Shown piece by piece: positions 21,951 to 31,444 of a stretch of 64,000 nucleotides of DNA. Source of the stretch: Parcubacteria group bacterium Greene0714_7 (lineage in GTDB: Bacteria; Patescibacteria; Paceibacteria; UBA9973; UBA2103); contig VMHB01000005.1 in NCBI GenBank assembly GCA_007378985.1, positions 1-64,000 of the forward strand, read 5' to 3'. The notes under the pieces were generated by a model. That model was not told the DNA's origin and made no database searches. It saw only the letters and a program-made list of their open reading frames with translations. Both the position numbers and the translations under genes were made by a program. Numbering within the stretch: position 1 is the stretch's first letter; every line of letters begins with the position of its first letter.

Positions 21951-21956
21951 TATATT
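21951..21956 (+). promoter_or_regulatory. -10 box for thrS (leaderless)
   Basis: TATATT ends 6 nt before the thrS ATG at 21963. Confidence 0.5.
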
Positions 21957-21962
21957 TTCAAA

Positions 21963-23708
21963 ATGCCTCAGGAACTTGAATACAAGCGCCATACTCTTGC
22001 CCATCTTATGGCAGCAGCGATTATGAATATCTGGCCTGACGCTAAGCGTACTATTGGCCCTGCTATAGATGACGGATTTTATTTTGATTTTGAATTTAGA
22101 GCCCCCCTTTCTGAAAAGGATTTCACTAAGATTGAGAAGGAGATGCGCAAACTCTTGCCGAGCTGGAAAGCCTTTGAACGATCTGAACTTACTCGAGACG
22201 AAGCAAAAAAAGAATATCCCGGAAACCCTTACAAACATGAACTGATAGACGAGTTTACTGCCGACGGCTCTAAGGTAAGTTTCTACAAGTCAGGCGAATA
22301 CTCTGACCTCTGCCGTGGAGGACATGTTGAAAACCCAAGTATTGATATCAAACCTGATTCTTTCAAGCTCGATCGCATTGCAGGAGCATATTGGCGTGGC
22401 GATGAGAAAAATCCAATGTTAACTCGCATCTACGCACTCGCATTCGACACAAAAGAAGACCTCGAAGCGTATTTGGTACGACGTGAAGAAGCTAAAAAGC
22501 GTGACCATCGAAAAATTGCACGAGAGCAAGGACTTCTCGTTTTTTCTGATCTTGTTGGTTCAGGCATGCCACTCTTCACACCAAAAGGAAATATCATCCG
22601 ATCCGAGATAATCAATCTTTCGCGCGAACTTAATGATGAACTCGGATTTGGTGAAGTGCATACACCAAATATGAATAAGGGTGAGCTATTCAAAATTTCT
22701 GGCCACTATGACAAATACAAAGAGGACATGCTCCAAGTTGAGTCTCAGTATGTTGAAGACGAGATGTTCTTAAAGCCAATGAACTGCCCACAGCACACGC
22801 AAATTTATGCCGCGCAGCCTCGCAGTTACCGTGACCTTCCTACTCGCTACAGCGACTTTGCTGTTCTCTATCGTGACGAACGCCCTGGTGAGCTTTCAGG
22901 GTTAACACGACTTCGTGCATTCTCACAAGACGATGGACACATCTTTTGTCGAGAAGACCAAGTAGAAGAAGAAATATCTAATGTACTCAATGCGATCCAA
23001 AAGATTTTAAAAATTTACCAGATTGATTACTGGATGCGCCTTTCGCTCCGCGACCCAGCTAAAAAAGAAAAGTACCTCGGGGGTGATGAGGTATGGGAAA
23101 AATCTGAGCCAATAATGCGCACACTCTTACAGAAAAAAGAAATTAACTTCAAAGAAGCTGTAGGAGACGCTGCGTTTTATGGCCCAAAGATAGACATTAT
23201 GGCAGTTGATGCAATTGGCCGTGAGTGGCAGATTTCAACAATTCAACTCGACTTCAACATGCCTGGGCGCTTTGAGCTCGCCTACATGGACAAAGATGGA
23301 GTAGAAAAAACTCCCGTCATGATTCACCGAGCACTCATAGGCTCTCCTGACAGATTCATGGGAGTACTTATTGAGCACTATGCTGGGGCATTTCCTCTCT
23401 GGCTTTCACCCATACAAGTCAAAGTGCTTCCTATTTCTGAAAAACACAATGAGTACGGACACAAAGTTCTTGCTGAGCTAAAGACTGCAGGAATTCGAGC
23501 TGAAATTGACGATGCCAATGAGTCGCTCGGCAAAAAAATCCGCAATGCAAAAAAAGAAAAAACTCCCTACCTTTTTGTGGTGGGAGATAAAGAAGTTGAG
23601 GAAGGCACTGTGTCTGTAGAAAACCGCACAACCTCAGGAGGTACAAAGCCACTCAAAGAAGTTATTGCTTTCCTCTCACAACAAATCTCTTCTCGCGCTA
23701 GTGACTAA
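21963..23708 (+). CDS. thrS: Threonyl-tRNA synthetase, TGS-less
   Basis: It charges tRNA-Thr. Seen: it opens directly in the second-additional (editing) domain, YKRHTLAHLMAAAIMNIWPD, with HxxxH; class II motifs follow with FLKPMNCPQHTQIY (the zinc-ligand Cys; the family Gly after it is Gln here), YRDERPGELSGLTRLRAFSQ then DDGHIF, and GREWQISTIQLDFNMPGRF. The C-terminal anticodon-binding domain starts near WLSPIQVKVLPI (residue ~480). At 581 aa it lacks the N-terminal TGS domain of the ~640-aa form. tRNA-Thr(UGU) lies in this window at 45081-45153. Confidence 0.96.
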   Translation: MPQELEYKRHTLAHLMAAAIMNIWPDAKRTIGPAIDDGFYFDFEFRAPLSEKDFTKIEKEMRKLLPSWKAFERSELTRDEAKKEYPGNPYKHELIDEFTADGSKVSFYKSGEYSDLCRGGHVENPSIDIKPDSFKLDRIAGAYWRGDEKNPMLTRIYALAFDTKEDLEAYLVRREEAKKRDHRKIAREQGLLVFSDLVGSGMPLFTPKGNIIRSEIINLSRELNDELGFGEVHTPNMNKGELFKISGHYDKYKEDMLQVESQYVEDEMFLKPMNCPQHTQIYAAQPRSYRDLPTRYSDFAVLYRDERPGELSGLTRLRAFSQDDGHIFCREDQVEEEISNVLNAIQKILKIYQIDYWMRLSLRDPAKKEKYLGGDEVWEKSEPIMRTLLQKKEINFKEAVGDAAFYGPKIDIMAVDAIGREWQISTIQLDFNMPGRFELAYMDKDGVEKTPVMIHRALIGSPDRFMGVLIEHYAGAFPLWLSPIQVKVLPISEKHNEYGHKVLAELKTAGIRAEIDDANESLGKKIRNAKKEKTPYLFVVGDKEVEEGTVSVENRTTSGGTKPLKEVIAFLSQQISSRASD

Positions 23709-23769
23709 CCAGAGTCTCACCTGGGTCTCATTTAGAATGTAACGCGGGAGACTAAAAAATTATCATGTG

Positions 23770-23799
23770 ACTCCATATACGATATATCGTATATGGAGT
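23770..23799. repeat. Palindrome family C, copy 1
   Basis: Perfect 30-nt palindrome: ACTCCATATACGATA joined to its mirror image. Its core ATATACGATATATCGTATAT is the same 20 bp that brackets the TrpR-like gene at 44485-44504 and 44925-44944. Confidence 0.7.
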
Positions 23800-23843
23800 G
23801 AGCTACTGTGTGCTGTTGCCATATACGAACCTATCGCAACGAT

Positions 23844-23961
23844 AATTCTCTGTATGATATATCATACAGAGAATTCATTTCACTATAGTGAAAATCCCCC
23901 ACATGGGAGACACACGATGTCTGCCATGACTATCCCTGTGCACCGGAGGTTGCACAGGGAT
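23844..23961. repeat. Cluster of four further palindromes after thrS
   Basis: In order: 23844-23875, perfect, AATTCTCTGTATGATA plus mirror (a TATGAT variant of family C); 23878-23893, TTTCACTATAGTGAAA; 23902-23928, CATGGGAGACA with TGTCTGCCATG, one mismatch and a CACGA loop; 23932-23961, ATCCCTGTGCA with TGCACAGGGAT. The last begins at the stop codon of the 56-aa minus-strand gene and may be its 3' end. No ORF in 23709-23960 is convincing. Confidence 0.65.
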
Positions 23962-24131
23962 TAGTAAGGGGAACTGGCTCCAATTTTTTTCAGAAATTCT
24001 TCTACCGCAGCCTTGGGAGCTCGGCTTATAAAGTCTAGGAAGTCTGCGTACCTACTACTCCCCTTACCAAGACCCCACCAGACATTTACTAGTTGCTCTT
24101 GAGTTACTGGTTTAGGAGTTTCTTGTGTCAT
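23961..24131 (-). CDS. Small hypothetical protein, 56 aa
   Basis: It begins MTQETPKPVTQEQLVNVWWG and continues with LGKGSSRYADFLDFISRAPK then AAVEEFLKKIGASSPY. Soluble, helical, no Cys. It shares a loose pattern (aromatic-rich FL/DF helix, short C-terminal tail) with the next small gene upstream (24187-24378), so the two may be related. The coding call rests on a clean reading, a hairpin right at its stop, and same-strand neighbours. Confidence 0.5.
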   Translation of the reverse strand: MTQETPKPVTQEQLVNVWWGLGKGSSRYADFLDFISRAPKAAVEEFLKKIGASSPY

Positions 24132-24186
24132 ATTGTTTTTATGTATTTATACTAAACCCAGATGTAGCACAAAATCTTAATGGGTT

Positions 24187-24378
24187 TTAGAAAGGTAAAT
24201 TTCTTCCTGTTTCTTTTCTGAATTCATCTCTTGCCTTCCGTTGATCATTAGTAGAGAGTCGATAAAACGGATCTGCTAAATCTGTATCTCTGAGAGCACC
24301 CTCAAGCACTAGATCAAGAATCTCTAAGAAATAAGTCCAAACACTTATTATTTTCTCTCCCTTATGTATCTGCCCCAT
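24187..24378 (-). CDS. Small hypothetical protein, 63 aa
   Basis: It begins MGQIHKGEKIISVWTYFLEI and continues LDLVLEGALRDTDLADPFYR then LSTNDQRKARDEFRKETGRN LPF. Soluble, with an amphipathic first helix and a charged second helix. GATAAT ends 8 nt before the ATG, as for many genes here. Unrecognised. Confidence 0.55.
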   Translation of the reverse strand: MGQIHKGEKIISVWTYFLEILDLVLEGALRDTDLADPFYRLSTNDQRKARDEFRKETGRNLPF

Positions 24379-24399
24379 AAAGAATAATTATCTTTTTTA

Positions 24400-25545
24400 T
24401 TAGCCAACAACCTCAAAGGCTTGAGCGAGAGCGAGCTTCACACCAGTAAATGGTGAAGCGTATACAGTGTCGAGAGAGTGCGTGAAGATGTTCACCAAGT
24501 GTGCAAGTTGCTCATCTGAGAGATGCGTTGCAGCATCTGCAAGAGAGACATCAACAGCAGGACGGCTGTCTCTACGAGTGCGATACAGAGTATCGAGGGC
24601 AACAGCTGTTGAAGTCATGAGTGCAGTTGGACTCATTCCGTCATGCTCAAAAGAACGCATAACACTGAAGGCAACATCGCGGTTACCTGAAACAACAGCG
24701 CTAGCAAACTGAGATGCGGCAACACTATCAACTGGACTCTTAACTACTACATCTATCGGAGCACCGACTGGTGTAGCAATTGGGAATGCAGAAGCCGTTG
24801 GAGGAGCGATACTTACACCCTGATCCATATTTCTAAGATCAGCAAAACGATCAGTGGTAAGCATAACCCAACCATTTTCTCGAGGAATTGTACGCACCGC
24901 TTCATTCAAGATATTTCCAAACACACGAAGTGATTCTGCTCTGTCTGTTGAGATCGAAGTTGCGAGGGTGACTGCTTCTGGCGACATTAATACACCGGCT
25001 GCGTGTGCGCGAGATTCAATGACATCAGCAATGTTTGGAATACCATCAATTGCAGGTGCTGGCGAGCGTGCAGGTGCAACTGGAGCAACGGCTGTAAACA
25101 AATGTTCAACAGGGATAGATACCTCTTCTGTTTTTGTAGGTGACACAGCGCGTGCCTGATGCATTACTAAAGCATCAGGAGTTGGATACGGAGTTCCGTA
25201 TACCTCCTCGCGTGCATGTTCATGTCTTTCAGCCGGAGTTTCTGGTCGAGCATGAGGAGTGGTGTTTGTATATCCCATCACAAATCTAATACCTCGTTTC
25301 CCCGCCACGATATATGCAATAAGTGCAGAGAAAAGTCCTATAGCAAGCCAGAAGAAAAAGGTAAGTGCTGGTCCTGCATCAAACCCAGTATATGGAATCT
25401 GTGAAAGCGAGATGAATGCCAACGGTTGATTGGATGGTTGCTTATAGAGAACAACATTAGGAGGGTTGAGTCCCCCACCACAGTTACTGGTACAACCCGT
25501 AGGAGCGACCGTCACAGTCTTTTGACATGACACTGTGCCCAATAT
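24400..25545 (-). pseudogene. C-terminal part of the Ig-repeat sortase substrate (other side of a frameshift)
   Basis: This frame continues the Ig-repeat protein encoded from 28120. The last Ig-like repeat breaks off after PPSDTTYI in the first frame and resumes here as LGTVSCQKTVTVAPTGC. Downstream come a Gly/Pro/Asn linker, LSQIPYTGFDAGPALTFFFW (an LPxTG-like IPYTG followed by a hydrophobic span and then GKRGIRF), and about 280 further residues, mostly Ala/Pro/Val-rich and predicted cytoplasmic. If the IPYTG is cut by the neighbouring sortase, the long tail would be released inside. Either the frameshift is a sequence error or recoding event, or the gene is broken. No credible separate start exists in this frame near the junction. 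Confidence 0.65.
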
Positions 25546-28120
25546 AGGTTGTATCGGATGGTGGGAACAGCTCAATGGAGCCTCCCGAAACTGGGCTCAC
25601 TGAACCTATTCCTCCAGTTATAGAACCACTTGTGGCATTAACTGATGTCCATGAAACAGTAACACTTTCACCTGTCCTTATTGAAGACCGAGAAACTGAA
25701 ATCGTACATGCAGGTCCTGGGGTGGTGACTGTAATAGTTGTCTGACAAGTATTGATTCCACCGAATGGGCTTGTTACTGTCATCGTGTAGGTAACAGTGC
25801 TCGAAACAGATACTGCAGTTGCCCCTGAAATAACTGGAGTCACTGCACCAACACCGTGGTCAATCGAAGCCACGAGTGCATTGGTTGTTGTCCATGAAAG
25901 CGCTGACGCATCACCCGCATTCACAGACGAAGGTGTAGCAGTCAAAGTACATGCAGGTGTTGCAGGTGGTGTTACGACAACTGTCTGCTGACAGGTAACA
26001 GTTCCACCTGGACCCGTTGCGGTAAGTGCATAGGTGGTAGAAGAAGTTGGCGAAACTGATTGAGAACTATTTGCGGTCACTGTGCCGATACCCTGAGTTA
26101 TAACAACAGAAGTAGCGTTCGTTGTAGTCCAAGACAATACTGATGAACCTCCTGGAGCAATGGTTGTTGGGTTTGCATTCAGCGTACAGGTAGGAGCAGG
26201 GTTTGGTGTTACGGTAACATTCACGCCACAAAGCACCGTACCTCCAGGACCCGTTGCGGTGAGACTATAGGTATGTGTGCCGACACCAAGCGCTGGAACA
26301 AAGTTGTAGAAACCTGAGAGTGCCAAGGGTGTTGGAATTGTAGGTGACGCAGTTGTTGGAATAATGGTAACGGAAGTTGCATTCGTTGTAGTCCAACTAA
26401 TTTGATCCTTTGATAAGTCGAGCGAACACACCGGCATTGGTGAGACAGTGACAGTAATTATTTTTTGACAGGTAACTGTTCCACCAGGGCCTGTTGCGGT
26501 AAGAACATACGTTGTCGTTGAAGACGGACTCACACTTCTCGAACCATTCGTTGCAACCGCACCAACGCCTGGTGCAATGCTTACTGAAGTTGCATTTGCG
26601 GTCGTCCACGAGAGTGTTGCAGACGCCCCGGAAAGAATAGTTGAGGCTGATGCAGTAAGACTACATGTTGGTGGAGGATTTGCTGAAACTGTAATTGTCT
26701 TTTGACAAGTAACAGTACCTCCTGCGCCCGTTGCCGTAAGCGTGTATGTCTTTGTAACAGTAGGCGAAATAGTGACTGAGCCATTGGCAGTAGAAAGCGA
26801 ACCAACACCTTGATCAATAGAGAATGTAGTTGCATTTGCTGTCGTCCACGAAAGTATCGAGGAAGCACCAGTAATAATAGAAGCTGGGTTGGCATCAAGA
26901 GTACAGGCCGGAGTAGAAGGCGGTGGGTCAATATGGATAGTACCGATACAAATAACTATTCCTCCAGCACCTGTTGCAGTGAGCGTATACGAATGAGTAC
27001 CTACGCCAAGATTGGGATTAAAATTATATGAACCGTTTAATGCAGGTGAAGGAACAGTCGGTGACCCTGTGGTCGACACAAGTGTAAGTGAGGTTGCATT
27101 CGTCGTTGTCCAAGAAATAGAGGTCGGAGAAAAATCCAACATACATACTGGCGGTGGTGGTGGAATAACGGTAATTCCTTGCGCACACGTAACCGTGCCA
27201 CCAGGGCCCGTTGCCGTAAGCGTATAGACTGTTGAAGTCGTTGGCGAAACAGATGTTGAACCTGAAGTCGCTACCCCACCAATACCCTGATTGATTGAAA
27301 TAGATGTTGCATTAGTTGTAGTCCACGAAAGAGTCGAAGACCCACCACCTGTAATAGAGGTTGGATTGGCACTCAAGGTACAAGTCGGTGCAGGTTCTGG
27401 TGTAATCGTTACCGTCACTGCACACAGTACTGTTCCACCAGGACCCGTCGCAACGAGATTATACGAATGTGTACCGGAACCAAGCGGAGGAACAAAGTTG
27501 TAAGAGCCTGAAAGTCCATAGGGACCCGGAACTACGGGAGAGCCTGCTGTAATTGTATTGATAGTTACTGATGTTGCATTAGTGGTGCTCCAAATGAGGT
27601 GATCTTTAGAAAGATCAGCGGAACAAACAGGGGTCGGTGGCACAATAACAACAACAGTTTGATCGCAAATCACTGTGCCATGCGAGCCAGTACCTCTGAG
27701 TGTGTAGGTAGTTGTCACTGAAGGAGCAATCAATGTAGAGCCGTTCGTAGCAACAGATCCGACTCCATTATCAATGGAGACTGAAGTTACACCAGATGTA
27801 ATCCAAGAAAGCGTCACACCTTGCCCTGGGCCAACAGGATTTCCGCTGACACTAAGGACGCATGATGGAGAATAGCTACCGCCACCACCGCCTCCCCCTC
27901 CGCCACCACCGCCGTCTCGCTGTACCGTATAGTTCCAAACCCAAGAGCCATGACCACAACCACCACAACCTCCTGCAGCATCTGCAGTAATGGAGCTTGT
28001 ATCAAAAGATATCTGTAGGGCATCAATAGAAAACCATGCGCCAGCAAAAACCGCGATACTCGCAAGGATGATGAATGCAGTTTTTTGTACAATACTTGGT
28101 TTCATAATGATGTTATTCAT
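25484..28120 (-). CDS. Ig-like-repeat surface protein, probable sortase substrate (frameshifted 3' end)
   Basis: A secreted surface protein. An N-terminal signal/anchor (TAFIILASIAVFAGAWF) is followed by GGCGGCGHG, a run of Gly residues, and about ten Ig-like repeats of 80-95 residues. Repeats carry the marks C(T/S)L...G.S..LSW(T)T.NAT.. S(I/V)...G and then YTLTATGPGGTVTC. The last repeat degenerates after PPSDTTYI into an unrelated tail (GHSVMSKDCDGRSYGLYQ). The expected continuation is in another frame (24400-25545), so a frameshift lies near 25535-25552. The true product would be roughly 1250 aa. It starts 9 nt after the sortase stop, so enzyme and substrate are one operon. The start may be the Met at 28120 or 28105. 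Confidence 0.85.
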   Translation of the reverse strand: MNNIIMKPSIVQKTAFIILASIAVFAGAWFSIDALQISFDTSSITADAAGGCGGCGHGSWVWNYTVQRDGGGGGGGGGGGGSYSPSCVLSVSGNPVGPGQGVTLSWITSGVTSVSIDNGVGSVATNGSTLIAPSVTTTYTLRGTGSHGTVICDQTVVVIVPPTPVCSADLSKDHLIWSTTNATSVTINTITAGSPVVPGPYGLSGSYNFVPPLGSGTHSYNLVATGPGGTVLCAVTVTITPEPAPTCTLSANPTSITGGGSSTLSWTTTNATSISINQGIGGVATSGSTSVSPTTSTVYTLTATGPGGTVTCAQGITVIPPPPPVCMLDFSPTSISWTTTNATSLTLVSTTGSPTVPSPALNGSYNFNPNLGVGTHSYTLTATGAGGIVICIGTIHIDPPPSTPACTLDANPASIITGASSILSWTTANATTFSIDQGVGSLSTANGSVTISPTVTKTYTLTATGAGGTVTCQKTITVSANPPPTCSLTASASTILSGASATLSWTTANATSVSIAPGVGAVATNGSRSVSPSSTTTYVLTATGPGGTVTCQKIITVTVSPMPVCSLDLSKDQISWTTTNATSVTIIPTTASPTIPTPLALSGFYNFVPALGVGTHTYSLTATGPGGTVLCGVNVTVTPNPAPTCTLNANPTTIAPGGSSVLSWTTTNATSVVITQGIGTVTANSSQSVSPTSSTTYALTATGPGGTVTCQQTVVVTPPATPACTLTATPSSVNAGDASALSWTTTNALVASIDHGVGAVTPVISGATAVSVSSTVTYTMTVTSPFGGINTCQTTITVTTPGPACTISVSRSSIRTGESVTVSWTSVNATSGSITGGIGSVSPVSGGSIELFPPSDTTYIGHSVMSKDCDGRSYGLYQ

Positions 28121-28129
28121 AAAAATTAA

Positions 28130-28909
28130 TTAAACGCGTGTGATGCTAATGGGTTCTTCGAAAGTAAACTCTGCTTCAACGACATAACGTTTTGTTTTTT
28201 GTTTACCAAACGAATCGCAGGTAACCAAAGTAAGAGTTCTTGCCCCACCACCAATCTGTATTTCGGCATCACCTGCATCAACATATGAAATTGAAGTCAC
28301 GCGATAGTGATAGTTAGTAGTTGCCGACGATACAATCACATCATCTCCCGCACGAACATTTTGCAAACTGTTAAATGCCTTGAACGCCTGATTCTTCACC
28401 ACTGGTAAATAACTTTGATGTCCAAAAATAAGCATGGGAGCATTCTCGCCAAGGAGTGCTGAGGTAGGATAACGGACTGCACCTTTAAGAAGTGCGGTAT
28501 CGAGCCCACTCACCGTAGTGGTGTTTGGGTTATTGACTGGAGTATCAATACCAACTTTCGGTATCGTAACTCTGAGTGGTGCATTAGTATCAGAGGCGTA
28601 TGCAATTGTGTGTGCCACTGGAGCTACAGTATTTTTAGTGGCACTCAGAGATTCCGTAGTACGGATTGGCTCTGAGGCACTCAAAGTAACTACAGAAGCC
28701 TCTGCAACGCTTGCGGTATTACTTGAAGTTGGAGATTCTGGAACAAAATCAATTGCAAAAAGAAACACCGATACAACAAAAAACACAATCAGAAAGATTG
28801 CAAGAAACTCCCACGGCCGTGAGGTTATTCGTCTATGTTTCGGAGTGTCATTTTTAATCATAGTGAAAAAATCATTTGTTCCGAAAGCTGTTGCAGTGCC
28901 TTGGGTCAT
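28130..28909 (-). CDS. Sortase family transpeptidase
   Basis: Sortases cut a sorting motif and join the protein to a cell-surface acceptor. Seen: a basic N-terminus (KHRRITSRPW), one membrane span FLAIFLIVFFVVSVFLFAID, a Ser/Thr-rich linker, then the sortase domain with the catalytic His in LIFGHQSYLP, Cys in LTLVTCDSFG, and the Arg region QKTKRYVV. Length 259 aa. The TLVTCD motif with this length fits a class D/E-type enzyme rather than class A, but I cannot be sure of the class. It lies immediately upstream of the Ig-repeat protein bearing an IPYTG sorting-like signal, its likely substrate. The start may instead be the Met of MIKNDTPKH. Confidence 0.92.
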   Translation of the reverse strand: MTQGTATAFGTNDFFTMIKNDTPKHRRITSRPWEFLAIFLIVFFVVSVFLFAIDFVPESPTSSNTASVAEASVVTLSASEPIRTTESLSATKNTVAPVAHTIAYASDTNAPLRVTIPKVGIDTPVNNPNTTTVSGLDTALLKGAVRYPTSALLGENAPMLIFGHQSYLPVVKNQAFKAFNSLQNVRAGDDVIVSSATTNYHYRVTSISYVDAGDAEIQIGGGARTLTLVTCDSFGKQKTKRYVVEAEFTFEEPISITRV

Positions 28910-28954
28910 GTTCTTTCATAATACATCACAAATCTAGATTTGTCAAATCACTCA

Positions 28955-31444
28955 TTATTGCGCCCTTCTAAGATCTGGGAAATCTCCTACGGAGCCATCT
29001 CTAGGTCGAGCTGTCTCAGTAATGCCTTCACGGAGAAACTGGAAGATAACTTTTGGTGAGCCATCAGGGTTTCTGTATGCTGCTGCCCCATCTGGATGCG
29101 CTGGCGTTGTGTGTAGTTCTTCATAGAAATGCAACCAACGACCTAGTTCGCGGATTTGCTCATCACTCAAGATTCCACCAAATTCTGCTTTCAATGCTAC
29201 AAATCGCACTCCTTCAGTACGGCCCTGAATGAAAGCCTCAGGAATCCTTGAAAGAAATGTTCTCTCAAGAACTGCTTGTGCATTTGACGATCCTCCCTCT
29301 TGAGGAATAATATCGTTTCCAATCAAATACATTTGATTATTAACAACATCATTTAAGGTACGGCCAATTTCATTTGCTTCCAAGATGCCATTGCCATTTA
29401 TATCAATACCTGGAACGAAACGATTAGGTCTACCATCACCATCTGGATCTACGGCAAAAAGTGGTATCGGATCTTTAGGACTGAGAACACTAATATCAGA
29501 GCCGCGGGCAGTGCGTGCACCACCAGTCATCCTCCATTCTTCACTCGTGCCAGTAACCAAACCGTCAAACTGCTCAGCTGTACGAACAACCTCTGTTCCT
29601 CTGTCGGTTACAATAGTTGGTTGAGAGAACTGATTGTTTTCAAGATTCAAACAGTGGAAAGTATCTGTTCCTGTGAGGTTGTTGTGAAATCGGAGATACA
29701 CAAACTTGTAGTCCATGTTTTTTTGGTAATCAACCCACGCTGAACGCTCGCTGAGCGCTCTGATCATATACTGACGAGCCTCCTCAAGACTTTCACCTCT
29801 GTATTCAAGTATGCGAAGATTCGTAACCTTCATTTCTGGACCACACGAAGTACAGTCTGAAGCTACAAAGCCAGATTGTTCCGACCAAATAACGCGAGGC
29901 ACAACAAGTACCGGTCTTTCTGGTGTTGGCGGAGGCACAAATGCTTCCGGTGGTGGTGCCGTAACTACGGTACTATCGCTATAAAGAGAAAAGTTATAAC
30001 AATCTTGTTCACCAGAACCATCGGCTTTACCTATTGGTATTTCAACCATGACCTCATGCAAAACACCACGTGCATCAGTGTACGAAAAAGGCATTTTTAA
30101 CGCACGGTATACCGGAGGGTGTTCACCTCTAAAGCCAGGCTCTCTACTCGCATCAAAAAGAACTCTGTCGATACCATCACCGAGCACGCTGGGGACACCG
30201 CGAGTCCTAAATGCCTGCGCTTCCCACTCTCTCCTAGTAAAATCAACGAACTCCGGACTCTGATTGTTCTTAAAAGCATTTGCTGCTGCAATAAATTCTT
30301 CGCGTGCCTCAGGATTCATACCGCCTCGAATCAACACGTCTGCCGCTTCACTAATGGAGCGAGGACTCAGTGCTTCTGTGAGACTTCTAGCCCATGGAGC
30401 ACTTCCGAAATGTGTAATGAGTTGTGTTCGTCCTACCTCAGGCGCTCCGCCTGTAGCTGTTTCTATAACTGCACTGCCTGTGCCAGTTGGAACATAACCC
30501 GCTCGTACTACTCCTTGCGAACCAGGAGCATGCATCTCTGCCGCTGCTGCAGGACCTCCAAGTAATCCCTGTAACGCAACACCAGCTGCTACACCAACCT
30601 TTTGCATAAAATCTTGAAATGCCCCAGTACCATGAGCCAAATAGTCTGCCCATCCTTGCTCCAAACCTATGTGATGTAATCCAGCATCAACACCCTTAGA
30701 AGCCCACTGTCCTGCCGAGTGACCAACATGATCTGGTGTCAATACACCAGTTGTAATAACTGTCGCGGTAGTAAATCCAAGAGAAGCTACTAAGCGAGCG
30801 AGTCGTCTGCGTCCTATTGATTTTGCACGGCTACGTAGAAGCTCTCGATTTTCTTTCTTAAAATCTTCAATAGTCTGCCCTGCTTTACGCGCAGCAAGTT
30901 CTTTTGATGCATACTCTTCTCGAATTCCTTTTGCTACAGGTTTAATTGCAAAATGCGATGCGACTCCAAAACCTGCACCTGCGGCAACCATTGCATACAA
31001 ACTCGTGCCACCTAAGTGAAAAGCTGCAGCAAGCGGTGCAGCAGCCACTGCAGGCACTGCAATACTACCGACAGCAACAGTTGCAGACATCTGCTCTGGA
31101 GTAATGTGTTTTCCTGCAATACTTAAATACGGTCTTGCTTTCCAACTTTCTGCACCCACTGCTCGCTCCGCCGCATCAAGACCTTCTGTTTGAAAAATAA
31201 ATTGCTTGTACGCTTGAAATGCTGCGCGATATTTCTGACGAGCTATTACGACCGCTGGATCTGTGTCATTTTTTGCTTTTACAAATACATCATGATAAAT
31301 CGCTCTCGTAACCTTCACTGGTGCATATGCAGAATCTTTGGCTGCACGAGCACGCTCACGCTGGAGTGCGCTTTCAGATTTTCTACGATTGCCCTTTTGA
31401 TTGGCAATCTCTCGCGGAGCTTCTTCTGCTAAATGTGTCGACAT
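28955..31444 (-). CDS. Large hypothetical protein with membrane helices and EF-hand loops, 829 aa
   Basis: Unrecognised. From the Met at 31444 there is a basic, Ala-rich helical N-terminus (LQRERARAAKDSAYAPVKV). Next come hydrophobic stretches AVGSIAVPAVAAAPLAAAFH and LYAMVAAGAGFGVASHFAI (near 130-180), then a third near 225 (VASLGFTTATVITTGVL). A large presumably extracellular or lumenal region follows. Near residue 700 two calcium-binding loops are visible: DPDGDGRPNRF and DINGNGILEANE, the second a full EF-hand/dockerin-type loop. The C-terminus has a helical ILSDEQIRELGRWLHFYEEL. The start is chosen because an AAGGA lies 13-14 nt before it; the region above overlaps the divergent promoter at 31594. 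It is divergent from the CARDB protein and upstream of the sortase operon, suggesting cell-surface work. Confidence 0.7.
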   Translation of the reverse strand: MSTHLAEEAPREIANQKGNRRKSESALQRERARAAKDSAYAPVKVTRAIYHDVFVKAKNDTDPAVVIARQKYRAAFQAYKQFIFQTEGLDAAERAVGAESWKARPYLSIAGKHITPEQMSATVAVGSIAVPAVAAAPLAAAFHLGGTSLYAMVAAGAGFGVASHFAIKPVAKGIREEYASKELAARKAGQTIEDFKKENRELLRSRAKSIGRRRLARLVASLGFTTATVITTGVLTPDHVGHSAGQWASKGVDAGLHHIGLEQGWADYLAHGTGAFQDFMQKVGVAAGVALQGLLGGPAAAAEMHAPGSQGVVRAGYVPTGTGSAVIETATGGAPEVGRTQLITHFGSAPWARSLTEALSPRSISEAADVLIRGGMNPEAREEFIAAANAFKNNQSPEFVDFTRREWEAQAFRTRGVPSVLGDGIDRVLFDASREPGFRGEHPPVYRALKMPFSYTDARGVLHEVMVEIPIGKADGSGEQDCYNFSLYSDSTVVTAPPPEAFVPPPTPERPVLVVPRVIWSEQSGFVASDCTSCGPEMKVTNLRILEYRGESLEEARQYMIRALSERSAWVDYQKNMDYKFVYLRFHNNLTGTDTFHCLNLENNQFSQPTIVTDRGTEVVRTAEQFDGLVTGTSEEWRMTGGARTARGSDISVLSPKDPIPLFAVDPDGDGRPNRFVPGIDINGNGILEANEIGRTLNDVVNNQMYLIGNDIIPQEGGSSNAQAVLERTFLSRIPEAFIQGRTEGVRFVALKAEFGGILSDEQIRELGRWLHFYEELHTTPAHPDGAAAYRNPDGSPKVIFQFLREGITETARPRDGSVGDFPDLRRAQ

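Noticed and set aside
25590..27840. Regularly spaced DNA repeats that could suggest a CRISPR-like array
   Set aside because: They are the coding repeats of Ig-like domains (about 250 nt each), open in one frame and with diverging sequence. No CRISPR array or cas gene is present in the window.
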